NCBI GenBank assembly: GCA_021730985.1
Contig: JAKFYI010000033.1
Span: 1-35,871, forward strand
Reading direction: 5' to 3'
Origin: Hyphomicrobiales bacterium
GTDB taxonomy: Bacteria > Pseudomonadota > Alphaproteobacteria > Rhizobiales > Xanthobacteraceae
DNA length: 35,871 bases
In this document: piece by piece, positions 32,102-35,871 of the stretch
Layout of the letters: every line of letters begins with the position of its first letter
Position numbering within the stretch: the stretch's first letter is position 1
The notes under the pieces: generated by a model
What the model saw: only the letters and a program-made list of their open reading frames with translations
Databases searched by the model: none
Told to the model about the DNA's origin: nothing
Program-made: the position numbers and the translations under genes

Positions 32102-33106
32102 ATGCCAAATCCGCTTTCGATCGACGCGCACGCGCACATCTGCACCGAGGAGACCATGGCTCTCCTCAACAAGGCGTCGCCCAAGATCGCATCCAGCATG
32201 AAGGAGATCGAGAAGGACATCTTCGAGTGGTCGATCGGCGGTGTGCCGTACCGGCCGTTCCCGCGCGGCGGCTTCGACATCGAGCAGCGCCTCAAGGACA
32301 TGAAGGCGTCCGACGTCGATATGCAGGTGCTGTCGATCACACCGCAGGCGTTCATGTACAACCAGGACCCGGGCCTCGCGGTCACCACGTCGATCATCCA
32401 GAACGACCAGATCGCCAAGCACGTCCGCGATTATCCGAAGAGTTTCTACGGCATCGCCACGCTGCCGATGCAGTCGCCGAAGGCCGCTGCCGACGAACTG
32501 ACCCGCGCGATGACCAAGCTCAATCTCAAGGGCGCGCAGATCGCCTCCAACATCATGGGCAAGAACCTCGACGAGCCCGAGTTCGAGCCGGTGTGGCAGG
32601 TGGCGAACGAGCGCCACGCGTTCTTCATGATCCACCCCAACAACGTGGCGGGCGCGGATCGCCTGAAGAACTATTATCTCGGCAATCTGATCGGCAATCC
32701 GCTCGACACAACGATCGCTGCGGCATCGCTGGTGTTCGGCGGCGTGATCGAGCGCTTTCCCAACATCAAGTTCTTCATGGTGCACGGTGGCGGCTTCACG
32801 CCGTACCAGGCCGGGCGCTGGCAGCACGGCTGGCATGTGCGCCCGGAGCCGCAGAAGCATCTGAAGAAGCCGCCGGCCGAGACCATCCGCACCTTCTATT
32901 GGGACACCATCCTGCACGGCCAGCCGGCGCTGGAATTCCTGGTCAAGGAATTCGGCGCGGCGCACGTCCTGCTCGGCAGCGATTATCCCTACGACATGGG
33001 CACGTTCGAGTGCGCGCGGCAGGTCAAGGCGCTTGGCGTTTCCGATCTCGACAAGGCCACGATCCTCAATGGCATGACGCAGAAGCTGCTGAGCTCGGTG
33101 AAATGA
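32102..33106 (+). CDS. Amidohydrolase of the ACMSD/decarboxylase family
   Basis: This 334-residue TIM-barrel metal enzyme is related to aminocarboxymuconate-semialdehyde decarboxylase. IDAHAHICTEE (His10, His12) is the first metal site, FMVHGGGFTPYQAGRW holds another ligand histidine, and LLGSDYPYDMG the conserved aspartate. Relatives decarboxylate aromatic acids (gamma-resorcylate, 5-carboxyvanillate) or hydrolyse ring-cleavage products. After a dioxygenase and a Gfo/Idh dehydrogenase, removal of a ring carboxylate is a natural role, by analogy with phthalate degradation, where a different decarboxylase family usually acts. GGGGAG precedes the ATG. The stop overlaps the next start as ATGA. 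Confidence 0.9.
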   Translation: MPNPLSIDAHAHICTEETMALLNKASPKIASSMKEIEKDIFEWSIGGVPYRPFPRGGFDIEQRLKDMKASDVDMQVLSITPQAFMYNQDPGLAVTTSIIQNDQIAKHVRDYPKSFYGIATLPMQSPKAAADELTRAMTKLNLKGAQIASNIMGKNLDEPEFEPVWQVANERHAFFMIHPNNVAGADRLKNYYLGNLIGNPLDTTIAAASLVFGGVIERFPNIKFFMVHGGGFTPYQAGRWQHGWHVRPEPQKHLKKPPAETIRTFYWDTILHGQPALEFLVKEFGAAHVLLGSDYPYDMGTFECARQVKALGVSDLDKATILNGMTQKLLSSVK

Positions 33107-34161
33107 GCGGCCGGGTTCCGGCCGCCGCGATCGATGCCCTGATCCGCGACTGCATGCAGGCCGTCGGCCTGCCACCATCCGACGCCGCGAAGGTCGCGGA
33201 GCTGATGGTGGAGGCAGACCTGGTCGGCGCCGATGCGCACGGCGTGTTCCGGCTGCCGCAATACATCCGGCGCATCAAGGCGGGCGGCATCAACCCGAAG
33301 CCGCACATCACGATGGAGAAGACCGGGCCTGCGGTGGCGATGGTCGATGGCGACAACGGCATGGGCCATCTGGTGATGTCGCGCGCCGCCGAGACCGCGG
33401 CCGAACTTGCCAAGGAGACCGGTGTGGCCTGGGTCGGCGCCCGGCGCAGCAACCACGCGGGCGCCGCCGGCGTCTATGCGGCGATGCCGCTGAAGCAGGA
33501 CATGGTCGGCATCTACGCTGTTGTCGCCAACGCCAACCACATGCCGGTGTGGGGCTCTTCCGAAAACCTGCTCGGCACCAATCCGGTCGCGTTTGCCGTG
33601 CCGGCAGACAAGGAGCCTCCGGTGGTGCTCGACATCGCCACCACGGTGGTGTCCTACGGGACGGTCAAGGCGAACAAGCTGCAGGGCAAGCCGATGCCCG
33701 AAGGCTGGATGATCGACAAGCAGGGCAAGCCGCTGACCGATTCCGCAAAGAGCGGCGACGGCCTGCTGCTGCCGATCGGCGGTCACAAGGGGTCCGGTCT
33801 GGCGCTGGTGCTCGGACTGCTGGCCGGCACGCTGAACGGCGCGGCGTTCGGCCGCGACGTGGTCGATTTCAACAACGACGACAGCACCGCGTGCGACACC
33901 GGGCACTTCATCATCGCGCTGGACGTCAACCGTTTCCTGCCGGTCGCGATGTTTAAGGCCGCGATCGACTGCCATCTGCGCGATCTGAAATCGGCGGAAA
34001 AGTTGCCCGGCGCCGATGCGATCCGGCTGCCGGGCGAGCAGCGGCTCAGGCGCCGCACCGAACGCTTGCGCAACGGCGTGCCTGTCTATCCGGAGGTGGT
34101 GGCGCAGCTCGACGCGCTCGCGGCCGAGTTGAAGGTGAAGGCGCTGCGCGAGCGTTTCTAG
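33103..34161 (+). CDS. Malate/L-lactate dehydrogenase-family (Ldh_2) NAD(P)-dependent oxidoreductase
   Basis: This is a 352-residue enzyme of the MDH/LDH type-2 family, which has a non-Rossmann fold and reduces or oxidises 2-oxo/2-hydroxy acids. LVGADAHGVFRLPQYI carries the catalytic histidine near residue 47, RRSNHAGAAGVYA is the second conserved block, and LPIGGHKGSGLALVLGLLAG is the glycine-rich C-terminal block. It is translationally coupled to the amidohydrolase (ATGA overlap). It may handle a 2-oxo or 2-hydroxy acid produced after ring cleavage. Its TAG stop lies in the CTAG shared with the convergent gene. Confidence 0.92.
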   Translation: MSGRVPAAAIDALIRDCMQAVGLPPSDAAKVAELMVEADLVGADAHGVFRLPQYIRRIKAGGINPKPHITMEKTGPAVAMVDGDNGMGHLVMSRAAETAAELAKETGVAWVGARRSNHAGAAGVYAAMPLKQDMVGIYAVVANANHMPVWGSSENLLGTNPVAFAVPADKEPPVVLDIATTVVSYGTVKANKLQGKPMPEGWMIDKQGKPLTDSAKSGDGLLLPIGGHKGSGLALVLGLLAGTLNGAAFGRDVVDFNNDDSTACDTGHFIIALDVNRFLPVAMFKAAIDCHLRDLKSAEKLPGADAIRLPGEQRLRRRTERLRNGVPVYPEVVAQLDALAAELKVKALRERF

Positions 34162-35174
34162 CGCGCCTCGTAAGCCGTTCTCACGCGCGCCACCACATCG
34201 GCTGGCGTCTTGGCGATATCCTCCAACATTTTGGCGAGCTCTTCGCCGCTCATGGGATCAATCTCCAGCTTGAGCTTGTCCGCCTCGGCGAGGAACTCCG
34301 GGTCCTTCAAGGTCGCGTCGAACGCGCGCCGCATCGCGGCCACGCGCGCCGGCGGGACGTTCGGCGGCATGAAGAACGGCCGGCCGAATTCGAGACGCGC
34401 CAGCGCAAGCTGCAGCGCCTGCTTGTGTTCGGGCGTCTTCGCCAGGCTGGTAATCAACGGGATTCCCTTCAACTCGGGATGCTCGCGGGCGCCCCAAACG
34501 ACCAGTATTCGGATCTGCTTGTCCTCGTACTGCTTCAAATTGAGAGTCTTGACCGTGGACCAGTTGGCGAGCGTGCCGTGCACTTCGCCGCGCTCCATCG
34601 CCAAGTTTATGTCGGATGTCGACTTGTAGCCGGTGACGGGCTTGAACTTCAGGTCGAACAACGCCTTGCCCAGCATCGGATAGTCGTACTGGGTCGAGCC
34701 GGGCGCCTGCGCGCCGACGATCATCTCCTTGGTCTTGAGATCGTCGAGGCTCTGCATCGGCGCGGTGTGCCAAACGTACATCGTCTGCGTTTCGCGATTG
34801 GTGCTGCCAAGCCAGTTGATCTTGGCGGACTCGAACCGCACCCCGTTCGGCTGCAGCAGCGGCGCGGTCGGCAAGCCGTTGAACGAAGCGCCGAACACGG
34901 TGCCGTCGAACGGACCGGCGGCGTACATCTGGTTCGTCATCGTCAGCGAGCCGGCGCCGGGCTGGTTTTGCACGATGATGTTCGGATTACCGGGGATGTG
35001 CTTCGACATGTGGCGCGCCAGCACGCGTGCGTTGACGTCGTAGCCGGAGCCGACGCCGATCCCGACCAGAAGACGCACGGTCTTCCCTTTGTAGAACTCG
35101 GCGACATCTTCTTGCGCCGATGCGAGGCTTGGAAAAATCGACAACAGGGACAGGACGAACAAAGATTTTCGCAT
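34158..35174 (-). CDS. Bug/TctC-like substrate-binding protein
   Basis: This 338-residue periplasmic protein has the Sec-type signal MRKSLFVLSLLSIFPSLASAQ. GIGVGSGYDVNARVLARHM is the ligand loop of the family and NPNIIVQNQPGAGSLTM the second conserved segment. It belongs to a branch distinct from the three Bug proteins at 3581-6541, which have AAGG at the loop. The start at 35174 has GGAGG seven bases upstream; the frame is open to 35303 through a repeat and is not coding there. Membrane subunits are not in the window. It converges with the Ldh_2 gene and both stops use the same four bases. Confidence 0.88.
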   Translation of the reverse strand: MRKSLFVLSLLSIFPSLASAQEDVAEFYKGKTVRLLVGIGVGSGYDVNARVLARHMSKHIPGNPNIIVQNQPGAGSLTMTNQMYAAGPFDGTVFGASFNGLPTAPLLQPNGVRFESAKINWLGSTNRETQTMYVWHTAPMQSLDDLKTKEMIVGAQAPGSTQYDYPMLGKALFDLKFKPVTGYKSTSDINLAMERGEVHGTLANWSTVKTLNLKQYEDKQIRILVVWGAREHPELKGIPLITSLAKTPEHKQALQLALARLEFGRPFFMPPNVPPARVAAMRRAFDATLKDPEFLAEADKLKLEIDPMSGEELAKMLEDIAKTPADVVARVRTAYEAR

Positions 35175-35197
35175 TCGTTTCCTCCAAATTTCTCCGC

Positions 35198-35307
35198 TGT
35201 CATCGCCCGCGAAAGCGGGCGATCCAGTAATCACTGTTCTGGTTACGAAGTGTAGTCCATTTCCGCGCTGGTGTTTACTGGATGCCCCGCTTTCGCGGGG
35301 CATGACA
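35198..35307. repeat. Paired-palindrome intergenic repeat type B, copy 7
   Basis: CGCCCGCGAAAGCGGGCG with ATCCAGTA on the left; TACTGGAT with CCCCGCTTTCGCGGGG on the right, about 40 bases apart. It lies between two minus-strand genes. Confidence 0.85.
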
Positions 35308-35332
35308 CCTGCGTGTGTTGTCGCAGGTTGGG

Positions 35333-35871
35333 TTACGTCGCCCGCTTCTCCTCGTCAGGGTCCAGCGGCAATTTGACCGGCTGCTTGCGCTTCGCGGAAA
35401 GATCGAGCGCCTTGGTCAGCATGAGGTTCTTGTGCGCCTCCTCGACGGTGGCGGCGGGTGTCGGCAGGCCAAGCGCGATGCGGTTGAGCCAGGACACGGT
35501 TTCCTCCGCCATCGGGCCGCGCAACTCGCCGAGCGCCATGTCGCCGGGCGGATAGCTGCCGAGGAAATCGACCAGCCGGGTCTCGTCGGGTGCATAGCCC
35601 TCGGACTGCGCCTTCGACACCGCGAGCACCATGTCGCGGTGCGTGTCGTCGATTGTAAGCACGCCGGTCGTACCGACGATGCCGACTTCGAGCGAGTACA
35701 CCGCGCCGGGCCACGTCACCGGCAGGGCCCAGGAGATGTTCAGATGATAGATCGTGCCGTCCGACATCATGATCATGCCGGCGGTGGCGTCGATGCCCTG
35801 GTAGAGCGGGCCCAGCACCTTGTCGACCGAGCGCGCGTAGCATTCGACCGGCGTCTTCTTCTCCAGGTACC
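35333..35871 (-). CDS. Gfo/Idh/MocA-family oxidoreductase, partial (C-terminal part only)
   Basis: The reading frame is open to the right edge of the window, so the N-terminal dinucleotide-binding domain is missing. The visible 178 residues show the substrate-binding domain: GMIMMSDGTIYHLNISWA is a strand pair facing the active site, VGIVGTTGVLTIDD is the usual turn, and the ending AATVEEAHKNLMLTKALDLS with VKLP matches the family's C-terminal helix. It is upstream of the Bug-like gene on the same strand, across a type B repeat. A second Gfo/Idh gene lies at 28922-30118, but the visible parts do not look closely related. Confidence 0.78.
   Translation of the reverse strand, partial: YLEKKTPVECYARSVDKVLGPLYQGIDATAGMIMMSDGTIYHLNISWALPVTWPGAVYSLEVGIVGTTGVLTIDDTHRDMVLAVSKAQSEGYAPDETRLVDFLGSYPPGDMALGELRGPMAEETVSWLNRIALGLPTPAATVEEAHKNLMLTKALDLSAKRKQPVKLPLDPDEEKRAT

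Noticed and set aside
12299..35307. Repeated palindromes considered as a CRISPR array
   Set aside because: The repeats are dispersed over 23 kb between genes, are internally palindromic and have no regular spacers or cas genes.

Overview
This window looks like the chromosome of a GC-rich alphaproteobacterium of the Bradyrhizobium/Rhodopseudomonas kind (Hyphomicrobiales). That inference rests on the strong G/C bias at third codon positions, the many GTG starts, the families of palindromic intergenic repeats, and the abundance of solute-binding proteins of the tripartite tricarboxylate (Bug) type. I see no rRNA, tRNA, CRISPR array, prophage or complete insertion sequence. It reads as accessory catabolic and uptake territory.

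Left end (1-3438): two adjacent minus-strand MoeA-family genes, one fused to a periplasmic-binding-protein-like domain, lie divergent from a TusA-family sulfur carrier gene. This fits a small molybdenum-cofactor locus that could serve the molybdenum hydroxylase at 26516-28849. Positions 3581-6541 hold three consecutive minus-strand Bug-type binding proteins without membrane subunits. Positions 6716-8863 hold a class III CoA-transferase and a crotonase-fold protein that lacks both usual catalytic glutamates.

Centre (8960-17648): a complete ABC importer made of one ATPase gene, five consecutive paralogous Tat-type solute-binding proteins and one fused two-domain permease. It is followed by an MmgE/PrpD protein, an MFS transporter, an SDR protein missing three of its four usual catalytic residues, and a second MFS transporter (17779-22829). 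Positions 22951-23633 hold a HigB/HigA-type toxin-antitoxin pair with two matched palindromes upstream. Next to it, on the other strand, a sigma70-like promoter leads into a 350-400 base stretch that contains seven consecutive, nearly abutting hairpins. This is a candidate structured RNA.

Right end (24450-35871): an aldehyde dehydrogenase, a 42-residue lysine-rich protein, a Rieske ferredoxin, a molybdenum hydroxylase large subunit (minus strand), a Gfo/Idh/MocA dehydrogenase, the alpha and beta subunits of a ring-hydroxylating dioxygenase, an ACMSD-like amidohydrolase/decarboxylase, an Ldh_2-family dehydrogenase, a fourth Bug-type binding protein, and the 3-prime part of another Gfo/Idh/MocA gene. 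Together these suggest uptake and oxygenolytic breakdown of an aromatic carboxylic acid: dioxygenase with ferredoxin, dihydrodiol-type dehydrogenase, decarboxylase, then aldehyde dehydrogenase, CoA-transferase and crotonase steps. The substrate cannot be read from the sequence. No dioxygenase reductase and no transcription factor other than the HigA-type antitoxin is present.

Seven copies of a paired-palindrome repeat and several other repeat types fill the intergenic gaps.
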